The notes under the pieces are model-generated. The model was not told where the DNA came from and did no database searches. It saw nothing but the letters and a program-made list of their open reading frames with translations. A stretch of DNA of 64,000 bases from Pseudomonas fragi (GTDB taxonomy: Bacteria > Pseudomonadota > Gammaproteobacteria > Pseudomonadales > Pseudomonadaceae). The stretch spans positions 1,426,001-1,490,000 of the forward strand of contig NZ_CP104861.1 in assembly GCF_025426255.1 (NCBI RefSeq), in the 5' to 3' direction. This document shows, in pieces, positions 1-8,294 of this stretch (position 1 is the first letter of the stretch; each line of letters opens with the position of its first letter). Both the position numbers and the translations under genes were made by a program.

Positions 1-169
1 GTAACCCGAACACCAGTGCCAGCCCGGCAAATAACAACAGGCTGACAGTGCGCGCCTTTTGCTCTTGCAGTTCGATGCCCAGCAGTTCGACATGGCTGTG
101 CAACAGACCTAGAAACGCGGCACCCAGGCGCCGCGGTGAGGAACGGGGGGAGCCGGATTCGTCTGTCAT
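1..169 (-). CDS. Phage holin family protein (YqjE-like), 3' end outside window
   Basis: Partial gene: the first 56 codons are inside the window and it continues past base 1. The visible protein starts MTDESGSPRSSPRRLGAAFL and runs into a hydrophobic segment (LLLFAGLALVFGL) after a charged amphipathic stretch (LLGIELQEQKAR). This is typical of the small YqjE/phage-holin-3-6 inner-membrane family, whose members usually have two membrane spans. Its ATG lies one base after the stop codon of the DUF883 gene upstream, so the two are almost certainly co-transcribed, as in the enterobacterial yqjD-yqjE arrangement. The molecular role of the family is unknown; membrane or ribosome association under stress has been proposed for its YqjD partner. 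Confidence 0.8.
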   Translation of the reverse strand, partial: MTDESGSPRSSPRRLGAAFLGLLHSHVELLGIELQEQKARTVSLLLFAGLALVFGL

Positions 170-170
170 A

Positions 171-485
171 TCAGCGCCGAGTTGCCAGCAGACCAATCAA
201 AAAACCTACGCCAGCTGCAATACCCACGGACTGCCAAGGGTTGGTCTGAACGTAATCTTCAGCAGCCACCACGGCAGCCTGGCCACGTTCTTGTAGAGAC
301 CCTTTGGTTTCTTCAATGGTTTCACGAGCTTTAAGCAGGCTTTCCTTGATCTGTGCGCGCAGCTCTTCAGCCTGATCACCGGCCAGGGAGGCGGAGTGCT
401 CCAGCAGCCTTTCAGTGTCGAGCACCAGAGCCTGGAAATCGGCCATCAATATTTCTTGAGCATTCTTTGCTGTTTTGCGGGCCAT
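171..485 (-). CDS. DUF883 (ElaB/YqjD-type) C-tail-anchored protein
   Basis: A 104-residue protein starting MARKTAKNAQEIL. The open frame extends 32 codons further upstream, but the ATG at 485 has a good GGAG ribosome-binding site and the family normally begins here. The body is a long amphipathic, probably coiled helix (residues about 10-75, rich in Glu, Gln and Ala). It ends in a glycine-rich hydrophobic anchor (IAAGVGFLIGLLATRR), the classical DUF883 layout in which the C-terminal helix inserts into the inner membrane. YqjD of E. coli binds stationary-phase ribosomes through the N-terminal part; whether this one does is inference. It is followed after one base by the holin-like gene. Confidence 0.9.
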   Translation of the reverse strand: MARKTAKNAQEILMADFQALVLDTERLLEHSASLAGDQAEELRAQIKESLLKARETIEETKGSLQERGQAAVVAAEDYVQTNPWQSVGIAAGVGFLIGLLATRR

Positions 486-628
486 GATTAACTCCGTTAG
501 TGGCTTGATGATCGTTCGAGTGTAGGCCTTCGGTGAAGGTTCACTCGCTTCTCTGACATTACATGGGCTATCGGGATGCACATGCCAGAGAGGTTTATTT
601 TGATACAGGGGTAAAACCTTACCTTAAA

Positions 629-2362
629 TCATTCGTTTTCGCGGGAGGTTGCTGCATCACGCGAGTCAGTGCTTTCAAAGCAGCCTTCCAGCAAGTGATA
701 GCGGTTATGACGCACTTCATCCACCCTGCGTTGCACGGTTTTTTCTGGCAGGCCAAGCATGACCAGTGCGTGGGAGGCGAGCATAAGGCTCGACTCCAGG
801 AGTTCCGGCACCACTTCCGTGGCCCCGGCGGCTTTGAGGTCGGCGAGTTGGCTATCGTCGCGGGTTCTGACCAGGATCGGGACCTCGAGGGTTATCAGTC
901 GAGCCTCCTTGAGCACGCTCATGGCCACCTCGGTATTGTCTACGGCAATCACCAGCAGTCGCGCGCGATCAAGGCCTACGGCTCGCAGTAAATCACCCCG
1001 CCGGGCGTCGCCGTAATGCACACTGCTGTGCGCTTTGGCTGCTTCCTGAATTCGATCAGGGTCGTAGTCCAGTGCGACAAAGTCCTTGTGCTCGCGGCTT
1101 AGAAAACGCCCGATGGACTGGCCTACTCGGCCATAACCGCACATCACCACGTGGTCGTGCAGCTCGGCACTTTGTGCGGTAATTTCCTCCAGTTCGGCTT
1201 CTTCGTAGGATTGGCGGTGCAAACGGGCTGCGATTTTTGGCGCGGCCCTTAGCAACAAAGGCGTCAGCAGCATTGAGCAGAAGGTGGCAGCCAGCAGGTA
1301 GGCGGCAAAATCGGGCGGGATCAGGGAGTTGAGTTGCATCTGCGCCATCAGTGCAAAACAGAATTCGCCGCCCTGGGCCAGCGCCAGACCACTGCGCCAG
1401 GCCGTTTCACCGTCGCTGCCGCGCAGTTTGACCAGTATTGCCACTACTGCGCCCTTGATCAGCATCAGGGCCACAGTCAGGCCCAAAATCAGGAGGCCGT
1501 GGTGGACGAAAAGTTGCAGGTCAATCAGCATGCCGATGCTGACAAAAAACAGGCCCAGCAAGATGTCCCGGAATGGCCTGATATCCGCTTCGATCTGGTG
1601 CCGGTAGTGGCTTTCACCCAGTAGCATCCCGGCAAGAAACGCGCCCAGTGCGGGTGACAGCCCGAGCAGATGGGTGAGCCATGCGGTAAGCAGTACGATC
1701 ACCAGCGCCAACAATACGAACAGCTCGGCGGAGCGTGATGCGGCCACTTCGTGGAACAGGCGCGGCAGCAGAAAGCGGCTGGCAAACAGCAACCCGAAAA
1801 ATAAAATTACCGTTTTACCCAAGGTAACTGGCAAGGCCCAATACCAGGCCTGATCGCTACTGCCTGCGAATACGGGCACCAGGGTGAGCAACAGCACCGC
1901 GACAACGTCTTGAAACAGCAACACGCCAATTGCGTTCTGGCCGTGGCGACTGAAAATTTCACCCAGGCTGGTGAGTTCTTTGCTGACGATTGCCGTGGAC
2001 GAAAGCGCGAGCCCCGCACCGAGCAAAAACGCGCCGCTAAAGCTCATTCCAAACCCATACAACAGACCGCCCAGAGCAATTGCACAGCACAGCACTTGCA
2101 GGCTGCCGAGCCCAAACACTACCCGGCGCAGCTTGAGCATCTTGGGCAGAGAGAACTCCAGCCCGAGGGAAAACAGCAAAAACACCACCCCAAGTTCTGC
2201 CAGGTCGGGCAAGTCCGGGCTGTCGTTGATCCAGTCCAGTGCGGTAGGGCCAACTAACAGGCCGACACACAAATAACCCAGCACCGGCGGCAACTTCAGG
2301 CGCCGAAAGAGGGCAATAACCACCAGCGACGAGGCCAGAATGATGAGTAGATTGGCAAACAC
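629..2362 (-). CDS. KefC-type monovalent cation:proton antiporter (CPA2) with TrkA-N domain
   Basis: A 577-residue inner-membrane antiporter when started at the GTG at 2362, which is preceded by AGGGAAG at good spacing and gives the family's usual N-terminus (FANLLIILASSL). A TTG-started extension of 30 codons to 2452 has no ribosome-binding site and a non-membrane sequence. Residues about 1-375 form the Na+/H+ exchanger domain with some twelve hydrophobic segments. After a charged linker comes a Rossmann-fold regulatory domain with the motif CGYGRVGQSIGRFL (about 405-520), the RCK/TrkA-N domain that binds nucleotides and gates K+ efflux in KefB/KefC. The family exports K+ (or Na+) in exchange for protons, often in electrophile stress. 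No KefF/KefG-type accessory gene is adjacent. Confidence 0.9.
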   Translation of the reverse strand: MFANLLIILASSLVVIALFRRLKLPPVLGYLCVGLLVGPTALDWINDSPDLPDLAELGVVFLLFSLGLEFSLPKMLKLRRVVFGLGSLQVLCCAIALGGLLYGFGMSFSGAFLLGAGLALSSTAIVSKELTSLGEIFSRHGQNAIGVLLFQDVVAVLLLTLVPVFAGSSDQAWYWALPVTLGKTVILFFGLLFASRFLLPRLFHEVAASRSAELFVLLALVIVLLTAWLTHLLGLSPALGAFLAGMLLGESHYRHQIEADIRPFRDILLGLFFVSIGMLIDLQLFVHHGLLILGLTVALMLIKGAVVAILVKLRGSDGETAWRSGLALAQGGEFCFALMAQMQLNSLIPPDFAAYLLAATFCSMLLTPLLLRAAPKIAARLHRQSYEEAELEEITAQSAELHDHVVMCGYGRVGQSIGRFLSREHKDFVALDYDPDRIQEAAKAHSSVHYGDARRGDLLRAVGLDRARLLVIAVDNTEVAMSVLKEARLITLEVPILVRTRDDSQLADLKAAGATEVVPELLESSLMLASHALVMLGLPEKTVQRRVDEVRHNRYHLLEGCFESTDSRDAATSRENE

Positions 2363-2571
2363 GAAGACTTCCCTGTCAGGTCGGGTAAAAAGGTCGCGAG
2401 CATCCGGCAATTGAGAAGGGCTGTCGCTGATGTGGGTCAAGCGTAGTCGCAAGGAGCGTAATAGAGCGATTGTATTGCAACATCAGTGAAGTGACTGGTG
2501 GTATCTGCTACGGGTCGACGTCGCCCGGCAAGGCTCCTAAGATGAACACTTTATTACTTAGGTCGTTATTT

Positions 2572-2808
2572 ATGCCTCCCGAATGTCAATTGTTCGGCAC
2601 CTTGGGCTGCCACCTGTGTGAGCTGGCCGAAGCGATTCTAATGCCTTTGGTTGAGCATGGGTTGATGGTCGAACTGGTCGATATCGCTGACAGCGACGCG
2701 CTGTTTGAAAGTTACGGTCTGCGTATACCCGTATTGCGTCGGGTAGACACGGGCCAGGAGTTGGACTGGCCTTTTGATGCTGAGCAAGTGGTGAACTTTC
2801 TCGGATAA
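2572..2808 (+). CDS. Glutaredoxin-like protein (DUF836)
   Basis: A 78-residue protein beginning MPPECQLFGTLGCHLCELAE. It has a thioredoxin-like beta-alpha-beta start with a CxxC-type motif (GCHLC) at residues about 12-15 and the GLRIPVLRR cis-proline strand seen in glutaredoxins. It matches the small DUF836/glutaredoxin-like family, presumably a thiol-disulfide oxidoreductase or iron-sulfur handling protein; substrate unknown. The frame is open back to 2470, and an ATG at 2542 with AAGG upstream is a possible alternative start adding ten residues. I prefer 2572 because the fold begins immediately. The pseudouridine synthase follows 54 bases downstream on the same strand. Confidence 0.8.
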   Translation: MPPECQLFGTLGCHLCELAEAILMPLVEHGLMVELVDIADSDALFESYGLRIPVLRRVDTGQELDWPFDAEQVVNFLG

Positions 2809-2862
2809 ACCCCGGGTCTTTGCGCGATAATCGCCGGCTGCATTTATCGTCCGAGTTCCTCT

Positions 2863-3753
2863 ATGTCGCCCCAGCCTTTCAACGCCGCCGAGCATCAAGC
2901 CAGCACTTTGTATCTGCCGCCAGGCAGCTGGCTGACGGTGCTCGACTGTCTGTGTGAGCATTTTCGCGCCATCAGCCGCGACCAGTGGCTCGACCGTATT
3001 GCCCGTGGCCGGGTCCTGGACGCTAATGGCGCGCCGATCAGCCCACAGTTGGCCTATAAAGAAGGCCTGCGCATTCACTATTTTCGCGAAGTGCCCAACG
3101 AAACACCGATCCCGGTGCAAGAAACCATCCTGTATGCCGATGAGCATCTGGTTGTGGCCGACAAGCCGCACTTTCTGCCGGTGACCCCGGCGGGCGAGTA
3201 TGTTGAGCAAACGCTGTTACGACGCTTGATCCGAACGCTGGATAACCCGCATCTGGTGCCGTTGCACCGGATCGACCGGCATACAGCGGGCCTGGTGCTG
3301 TTCTCGGCTAACCCGCAGAGTCGTTCGGCGTATCAGTCGTTATTTCCCACTCGAAAAATTGAAAAACGCTACGAAGCCATCGCTCGGGCCTTGCCTGATC
3401 TGGCACTGCCGCTGGTGCATAAAAGCCGCTTGGTCGAAGGTGAGCCGTTTTTCCGGATGCAAGAAGGGCAGGGCGTCAGCAATACCGAAACCTTGGTCGA
3501 TCTCTGTGAGAAAAATGGTGATTTGTGGCGTTATGCGCTGTACCCGGTCACCGGGAAAAAACACCAGTTGCGGGTGCATATGGCGGCACTGGGGGCGGGA
3601 ATCTGCAATGACCCGTTTTACCCCGAGGTACTCAAGGATGCTGTCGATGACTACGCCAACCCGCTAAAGCTGCTGGCCCAGAGCTTGCGCTTTGTCGACC
3701 CGCGGATGGGTGAAGAACGTTTTTTTGAAAGCCGGATTCAGCTGGACTGGTGA
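2863..3753 (+). CDS. RluA-family RNA pseudouridine synthase
   Basis: A 296-residue protein. The central motif HRIDRHTAGLVLF (residues 135-147) is the RluA-family signature, with the catalytic aspartate at D138 that attacks C1' of the target uridine. VTGKKHQLRVHMA further down is the conserved C-terminal motif of the same fold. An S4-like N-terminal region (residues about 20-75) precedes the catalytic domain. The enzyme isomerises uridine in rRNA or tRNA; the exact RNA target cannot be read from the sequence. The gene ends just before a 28-base perfect hairpin repeat and converges on the small lipoprotein gene. Confidence 0.9.
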   Translation: MSPQPFNAAEHQASTLYLPPGSWLTVLDCLCEHFRAISRDQWLDRIARGRVLDANGAPISPQLAYKEGLRIHYFREVPNETPIPVQETILYADEHLVVADKPHFLPVTPAGEYVEQTLLRRLIRTLDNPHLVPLHRIDRHTAGLVLFSANPQSRSAYQSLFPTRKIEKRYEAIARALPDLALPLVHKSRLVEGEPFFRMQEGQGVSNTETLVDLCEKNGDLWRYALYPVTGKKHQLRVHMAALGAGICNDPFYPEVLKDAVDDYANPLKLLAQSLRFVDPRMGEERFFESRIQLDW

Positions 3754-3768
3754 GCGGATCTCTGGATG

Positions 3769-3796
3769 TGTGGGAGCGAGCAAGCTCGCTCCCACA
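3769..3796. repeat. REP-type hairpin, GTGGGAGCG family (short form)
   Basis: Two 12-base arms (TGTGGGAGCGAG and its complement) pair perfectly around a four-base CAAG loop. It is the minimal form of the family found many times in this window. It lies between convergent genes, where it could also act as a transcription terminator, although there is no clear T run. Confidence 0.85.
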
Positions 3797-3802
3797 GCAG
3801 GT

Positions 3803-4024
3803 TTACAGCTCTTTGACGGTACGAATCTGGTCTTTATTGATACGGGTTTCTTTGCCGTCCAATTGTTTGAACTGGTAGAAGCCCGAAGCGTCATCGTATT
3901 TTGGCGCGTCGACTGTCTGGATTTCACGGCCGTCGTTAAGCGTGATCACTGAAGGCGAAGAGCAGCCGGCAAGGGCAGCCAGGCCAGCAGCGAGCATAAG
4001 GGCGGCGAGAGTCCGGTTAGTCAT
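3803..4024 (-). CDS. YgdI/YgdR-family small lipoprotein
   Basis: A 73-residue precursor starting MTNRTLAALMLAAGLAALAG and continuing with Cys-Ser-Ser. The lipobox (LAGC) puts the lipidated cysteine near residue 21. The mature part contains ITLNDGREIQT and a C-terminal half ending RINKDQIRTVKEL, the SH3-like small fold of YgdI/YgdR (DUF903) lipoproteins. The ATG at 4024 has GGAG at good spacing; the longer upstream frame is rejected. No cellular role is established for the family, and it is presumably periplasmic-facing in the inner or outer membrane. Confidence 0.9.
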   Translation of the reverse strand: MTNRTLAALMLAAGLAALAGCSSPSVITLNDGREIQTVDAPKYDDASGFYQFKQLDGKETRINKDQIRTVKEL

Positions 4025-4129
4025 GGTGTATCTCCAACAAGTGAATGTGCTGTTATGGATTAACTGTCCCTGAGACGTATACATCGTCTGCAAGTTCCAT
4101 TGCTAGTGTCGCGCGGACACCTGCGCGGA

Positions 4130-4699
4130 TTATTTCAGGAAGTCCGCCGTATTGAAATTAGTCAGTCGAGAGTCATTGTCCGCGCATTGCCAGGCCCGAG
4201 CATTGAGCTGCAGCATGATTTTGCGTGGACTGCGTTCGCCCCTCGCCCATGCAGCTTCGAAGGCGGGTGCCAGTGCAGTCGGGATCACGCACAGCAGCGG
4301 CTCCCACTGTTCGCCGTGACGCACCATCAACGGTTGATCGGGGTGTTCGCCAGCCGCGCCAAGCAGTGCGCCGAGCAAGTCGCTGTCCATGTTGGGTACA
4401 TCACACGGCAACACCAGCAAGTGTGAATGCTTGGCCGCGGCCAGACCCACTCGGATCCCCGCCAGAGGGCCGTCAAAATCTTCATTGCCATCACTGACTA
4501 ACTGGTCGGCATATTCTGCGTACCGGTCGTGGTTGCGATTGCACGAAATGATCAGATCATCGGTCAGCGGGCGAGCAATGCGCTGTACGAACTCGATCAA
4601 TGGTTTGCCCTGCCACGTCACCAGGCCTTTGTCCTGACCGCCCATACGCTGGCCGCGTCCGCCTGCCAGCAGCAAAATGGAGCATTGAAACTGGTGCAT
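4130..4699 (-). CDS. mobA: Molybdenum cofactor guanylyltransferase MobA
   Basis: A 189-residue cytoplasmic nucleotidyltransferase that joins GMP from GTP to molybdopterin-Mo to make the bis-MGD cofactor. The N-terminal GTP-binding signature [17 protein letters not shown] is at residues 10-26, and [13 protein letters not shown] supplies the metal-binding aspartate. The length is normal for MobA. The start has a GGAG site. It is divergently transcribed from moaB and moeA with 78 bases between the start codons, so three Mo-cofactor genes share this locus. Confidence 0.95.
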   Translation of the reverse strand: MHQFQCSILLLAGGRGQRMGGQDKGLVTWQGKPLIEFVQRIARPLTDDLIISCNRNHDRYAEYADQLVSDGNEDFDGPLAGIRVGLAAAKHSHLLVLPCDVPNMDSDLLGALLGAAGEHPDQPLMVRHGEQWEPLLCVIPTALAPAFEAAWARGERSPRKIMLQLNARAWQCADNDSRLTNFNTADFLK

Positions 4700-4777
4700 A
4701 AAGGACTCCGCGCAACCAGCAAAAAGAAGGGCTGTGATATAACACCGGGCTGTTTCTCCTACAACTGGACCTCGTCT

Positions 4778-5317
4778 ATGAAAGCCAAGGTTGATGCACC
4801 TTTCGTACCTTTAAATATCGCCGTTCTGACCGTCAGTGATACCCGGACTCTCGAAACCGATACTTCTGGCCAGGTCTTTGTCGACCGCCTGAGTGATGCC
4901 GGGCACAACCTGGCTGCTCGGGTGCTGCTCAAGGATGACCTGTATAAAATCCGTGCCCAGGTCGCGACCTGGATTGCCGAGGATGAGGTGCAAGTGGTGC
5001 TGATCACTGGCGGCACAGGGTTTACTGCACGCGACAGCACGCCTGAAGCCGTGAGTTGCCTGCTGGATAAACAGGTTGATGGCTTTGGCGAGTTGTTCCG
5101 TCAAATTTCGCTGGCTGACATTGGTACGTCGACCGTGCAGTCCAGGGCCTTGGCCGGTTTGGCCAACGGTACGCTGGTGTGCTGCCTGCCGGGTTCGACC
5201 AACGCGGTACGCACCGGTTGGGACGCAATTTTGGCCGAGCAACTGGACTCACGCCATAGCCCTTGTAACTTCGTCGCCCACTTGAAGCAGGCACCGGCCT
5301 GTGAAACCCGTGGGTAA
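4778..5317 (+). CDS. moaB: Molybdenum cofactor biosynthesis protein B
   Basis: A 179-residue MoaB/Mog-fold protein that binds molybdopterin and, by analogy to MogA, adenylates it before metal insertion. [18 protein letters not shown] near residue 14, the glycine-rich [11 protein letters not shown] motif and CLPGSTNAV are the conserved substrate-binding loops. The frame is open upstream to 4529, but that part overlaps mobA in antisense; the ATG at 4778 gives the normal N-terminus. The coding end overlaps moeA by 17 bases, which implies translational coupling. Confidence 0.93.
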   Translation: MKAKVDAPFVPLNIAVLTVSDTRTLETDTSGQVFVDRLSDAGHNLAARVLLKDDLYKIRAQVATWIAEDEVQVVLITGGTGFTARDSTPEAVSCLLDKQVDGFGELFRQISLADIGTSTVQSRALAGLANGTLVCCLPGSTNAVRTGWDAILAEQLDSRHSPCNFVAHLKQAPACETRG

Positions 5318-6527
5318 GCCAGGCCGTACGGGCGAGCTGATGCCCGTCGAAGTGGCTTTGGCGCGCTTGCTGGCGTTGGCCGAAGCTGCGCCGATCCGCG
5401 ATACCGAGTCGGTGCTGCTGGCAGCCAGTGCTGGCCGGGTGTTGGCCCATGACCTGATTTCAAGCCTTGATCTGCCACCGTGGCCTAACAGTGCGATGGA
5501 CGGTTATGCGCTGAATGTGGCCGATTGGTCGGGTGAGCCGCTAGCGGTCAGCCAGCGTATTTTTGCGGGCGCGGCGCCAGAGCCCTTGGCTCCCGGGACG
5601 TGTGCGCGGATCTTTACCGGCGCGCCTGTGCCTGAGGGGGCGGACTGCGTCGAAATGCAGGAAAACGCCCAGGTGCAGGCTGACGGTCGTGTGGCCTTTA
5701 CTCAAGCCTTGCATGCCGGTCAGAACATTCGCCCACAAGGGCAAGAAACCACCATTGGCGAAGTAGTCCTGTCGGCAGGCACCCGTTTGGGGCCGGTTGA
5801 ACAGGGGCTGGCCGCTTCCCTGGGTTGCGCCACGCTGCAAGTGATTCGTCGGGTCAAAGTTGCCGTGTTGTCGACGGGTGATGAGTTGGTTGAGCCGGGT
5901 CAGCCATTGGGCCCTGGGCAAATCTACAACAGCAACCGCGTATTGCTCTGCAGTTGGCTGACGCGATTGGGGTGTGAAGTGGTCGATGCGGGGATTTTGC
6001 CCGATGACTTGCCTGCGACCCGTCAGCGCTTGGGTGAGCTGAGTGCGGTTGACCTGATTTTGTCTACCGGCGGGGTGTCGGTGGGCGAGGCCGATTATTT
6101 GGGCGTTGCTCTGCGCGAAGAAGGCGAGCTGGCCTTGTGGAAACTGGCAATCAAACCGGGAAAACCCCTGACCTGTGGGCATTTCCGCGGCGTGCCGGTG
6201 ATTGGTTTGCCGGGCAATCCGGCCTCGACCCTGGTTACTTTCGCGATGCTTGCACGACCTTACCTGCTGCGCCGTCAGGGCGTGCAAGCGGTCGAACCGC
6301 TGAAGTTCCAGGTGCCAGCCGGTTTTGTATGGCCCAAGCCGGGCAATCGCCGCGAGTACTTGCGCGGTCGCTTGGAGCAAGGGCGTGCGCTGATCTACAA
6401 GAACCAGAGTTCGGGCGTGTTACGCAGCGCGGCCTGGGCCGACGGGCTGGTGGAAGTGCTCGAAGAGCGCACCCTGGTTGAAGGCGACTGGGTGGGCTTT
6501 ATCCCGTTGAGTGAAGTGCTGGGTTGA
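5301..6527 (+). CDS. moeA: Molybdopterin molybdenumtransferase MoeA
   Basis: A 408-residue enzyme that inserts molybdate into adenylylated molybdopterin, releasing AMP. Domain motifs in order: NSAMDGYAL (about 61-69), the STGDEL and STGGVSVGEADYL loops of the MoaB-like domain III, KPGKPL and the LPGNPAST turn, then the C-terminal beta-barrel domain IV ending GFIPLSEVLG. The start is a GTG at 5301 inside the moaB tail; an internal ATG at 5340 is possible but less likely. It forms an operon with moaB. Downstream is a large inverted repeat. Confidence 0.95.
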   Translation: MKPVGKPGRTGELMPVEVALARLLALAEAAPIRDTESVLLAASAGRVLAHDLISSLDLPPWPNSAMDGYALNVADWSGEPLAVSQRIFAGAAPEPLAPGTCARIFTGAPVPEGADCVEMQENAQVQADGRVAFTQALHAGQNIRPQGQETTIGEVVLSAGTRLGPVEQGLAASLGCATLQVIRRVKVAVLSTGDELVEPGQPLGPGQIYNSNRVLLCSWLTRLGCEVVDAGILPDDLPATRQRLGELSAVDLILSTGGVSVGEADYLGVALREEGELALWKLAIKPGKPLTCGHFRGVPVIGLPGNPASTLVTFAMLARPYLLRRQGVQAVEPLKFQVPAGFVWPKPGNRREYLRGRLEQGRALIYKNQSSGVLRSAAWADGLVEVLEERTLVEGDWVGFIPLSEVLG

Positions 6528-6550
6528 CGCCTTGTGGGGCGGAGAACTTG

Positions 6551-6693
6551 TAGCAGCTGCCGTAGGAACGAGGCTGCGTTCGGCGACGTAGTCGTCGCGA
6601 AATCAGGCACTGCGGTGTGCCAGTAAAACCCAGCTCTCAGAGTTTACGACGACTACGTCGCCGAACGCAGCCTCGTTCCTATGGCAGCTGCTA
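6551..6693. repeat. Long inverted repeat, TAGCAGCTGCC family, copy 1
   Basis: Arms 6551-6597 and 6647-6693 (47 bases each) are reverse complements with one mismatch, separated by 49 bases. Each arm begins TAGCAGCTGCC and contains GGAACGAGGCTGCGTTCGGC. It sits between the convergent moeA and GDP-mannose genes. The last three bases of the right arm, read on the minus strand, are the TAG stop codon of the downstream gene. Similar elements lie near 23238 and 27722. REP/BIME-like, presumably non-autonomous. Confidence 0.9.
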
Positions 6694-8136
6694 CGAAATC
6701 GGCGCGCGCCCATACCTGTCGCTCAAACGCACGATATCGTCTTCGCCCACGTACTCGCCGCTTTGCACTTCGATCATCACCAGATCAACCGCCCCGCAGT
6801 TGCTCAGGCGATGAGGGCTGCCGGGTTTGATAAAGGTGGACTCGTTGGTATCGAGGACAAAATCGAGGTCGCCGTTGGTCACCTGCGCCCTGCCGCTGAC
6901 CACGATCCAGTGTTCGCTGCGGTGCTGGTGCGTTTGCAAGGACAGCGCGGCCAGAGGTTTGACCACGATGCGCTTGATCTTGAACCCCGGGCCTTCTTCC
7001 AGCACGGTGTAAGTCCCCCACGGGCGGGTCACGGTGCGGTGCAGGCGATAAGCATCGTGGCCCTGAAGCTTGAGCGCCTGGGCAATATATTTAACGTCCT
7101 GGCTGCGCTTGGCATCGGCGACGAGCAGCGCATCCGGTGTGTCGACAATGATCAGGTCATGCAGGCCCACCCCGCCCACCAGACGCTTGGGTGAATCGAT
7201 GTAGCAGTTATGCACGTCGTGCAGCACGTGTTCGCCATTGCACTGGTTGCCATTGGCGTCTGCCGGGCTCAGTTCGCGTACCGCCTGCCAGGAGCCGATA
7301 TCGCTCCAGCCCAGTTGGCAGGGCACCACGGCCACTTTTTGTGAATGCTCCATCAGTGCGTAGTCGATAGAGATATCGGGCACCAGGGCGAAGCTCGGGC
7401 TATCCAGTTCGAGGTGGCGCTGCTGTTGGCCCTGGAACACCTGGCTGTGTTCCAGGCAATGGATCACTGCGGCCAGTACCTCAGGCGCGTGGGTCTTGAA
7501 TTCGCGCAGCACGCTGTCGACGCGCATGCAGAACATGCCGCTGTTCCACAGATGCAGGCCGCCATCGAGGTAGTCCTGGGCCGTCCGGGTGTCAGGTTTT
7601 TCAACAAACTGCGCCACTTCAAAGCCGCCACTGCTCAGCGCCGGGCCTTTCTCGAGATAGCCGAAACCGGTTTCGGCTCGGGTTGGCAAAATGCCGAATG
7701 TTACCAGCCAGCCCCGGTCAGCCAATTGCCGGGCACTGTCGACCGCCTGACCGAAGGCCGCGATGTCGGTGATCAGATGGTCGGCGGGCAGCACCAGCAG
7801 TTGTGCATCGCCACCGTAGCGTTGCGCCACCTGCAGGGCGGCGGCGGCAATCGCCGGGGCAGTGTTGCGGCCGAAAGGCTCAAGGATAAAATCCAGCTCG
7901 ACGCCGCAGGCATTCAGTGGGCGGTAATCGTCGAGCGTGCGGAAAAAGACGTCGCGATTGGTCACAGTCAATAATTGGCCGACATCAGGTAGGCCGATTG
8001 CACGACTGAAGGTCTTTTGCAGCAGGCTCTGGCCGTCTGGCAGGCACATAAAGGGCTTGGGCATGGCTTCACGCGACACTGGCCACAGCCGGGTGCCAGC
8101 GCCACCGGCGATGATGCAGGGAACCAGTGTGCTCAT
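6691..8136 (-). CDS. Bifunctional mannose-1-phosphate guanylyltransferase / mannose-6-phosphate isomerase
   Basis: A 481-residue AlgA/PslB/WbpW-type enzyme that makes GDP-mannose for exopolysaccharide or LPS sugars. The N-terminal half carries the nucleotidyltransferase signature IIAGGAGTRLWPVSRE (residues 8-23) and FVEKPD. The C-terminal type II phosphomannose isomerase domain has the cupin motifs THQHRSEHWIVVSG and PHRLSNCG. It stands alone here with no polysaccharide cluster, so which pathway it serves is unclear and I give no symbol. The stop codon lies inside the adjacent inverted repeat, so the last residues (RAPIS) border the insertion and may differ from relatives. Confidence 0.93.
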   Translation of the reverse strand: MSTLVPCIIAGGAGTRLWPVSREAMPKPFMCLPDGQSLLQKTFSRAIGLPDVGQLLTVTNRDVFFRTLDDYRPLNACGVELDFILEPFGRNTAPAIAAAALQVAQRYGGDAQLLVLPADHLITDIAAFGQAVDSARQLADRGWLVTFGILPTRAETGFGYLEKGPALSSGGFEVAQFVEKPDTRTAQDYLDGGLHLWNSGMFCMRVDSVLREFKTHAPEVLAAVIHCLEHSQVFQGQQQRHLELDSPSFALVPDISIDYALMEHSQKVAVVPCQLGWSDIGSWQAVRELSPADANGNQCNGEHVLHDVHNCYIDSPKRLVGGVGLHDLIIVDTPDALLVADAKRSQDVKYIAQALKLQGHDAYRLHRTVTRPWGTYTVLEEGPGFKIKRIVVKPLAALSLQTHQHRSEHWIVVSGRAQVTNGDLDFVLDTNESTFIKPGSPHRLSNCGAVDLVMIEVQSGEYVGEDDIVRLSDRYGRAPIS

Positions 8137-8166
8137 TCAGAACGCCTCTAGAATCATTGAATTGCT

Positions 8167-8186
8167 GTCAGACGTTGAAGTCTGAC
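8167..8186. repeat. Short inverted repeat in the divergent control region
   Basis: GTCAGAC and GTCTGAC are exact 7-base complements around a 6-base spacer, located about 30 bases upstream of the GDP-mannose gene start and about 110 upstream of the YegS-like gene. It could be an operator or a minor hairpin. There is no direct evidence for either. Confidence 0.4.
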
Positions 8187-8294
8187 GGGTTCTGCGGCTT
8201 TGATCGACCTGTGGTTGTTAAATCATGACGGTATGGGTCTTTCTGCTCTGGCTGTTGTCCAAGCATTCAGGCCGTTTATGACGAGGGATGGAGC

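Noticed and set aside
8225..8281. Tiny hydrophobic reading frame (18 codons, MTVWVFLLWLLSKHSGRL)
   Set aside because: No ribosome-binding site and no conservation evidence available; possible leader peptide of the YegS-like gene but not supportable.
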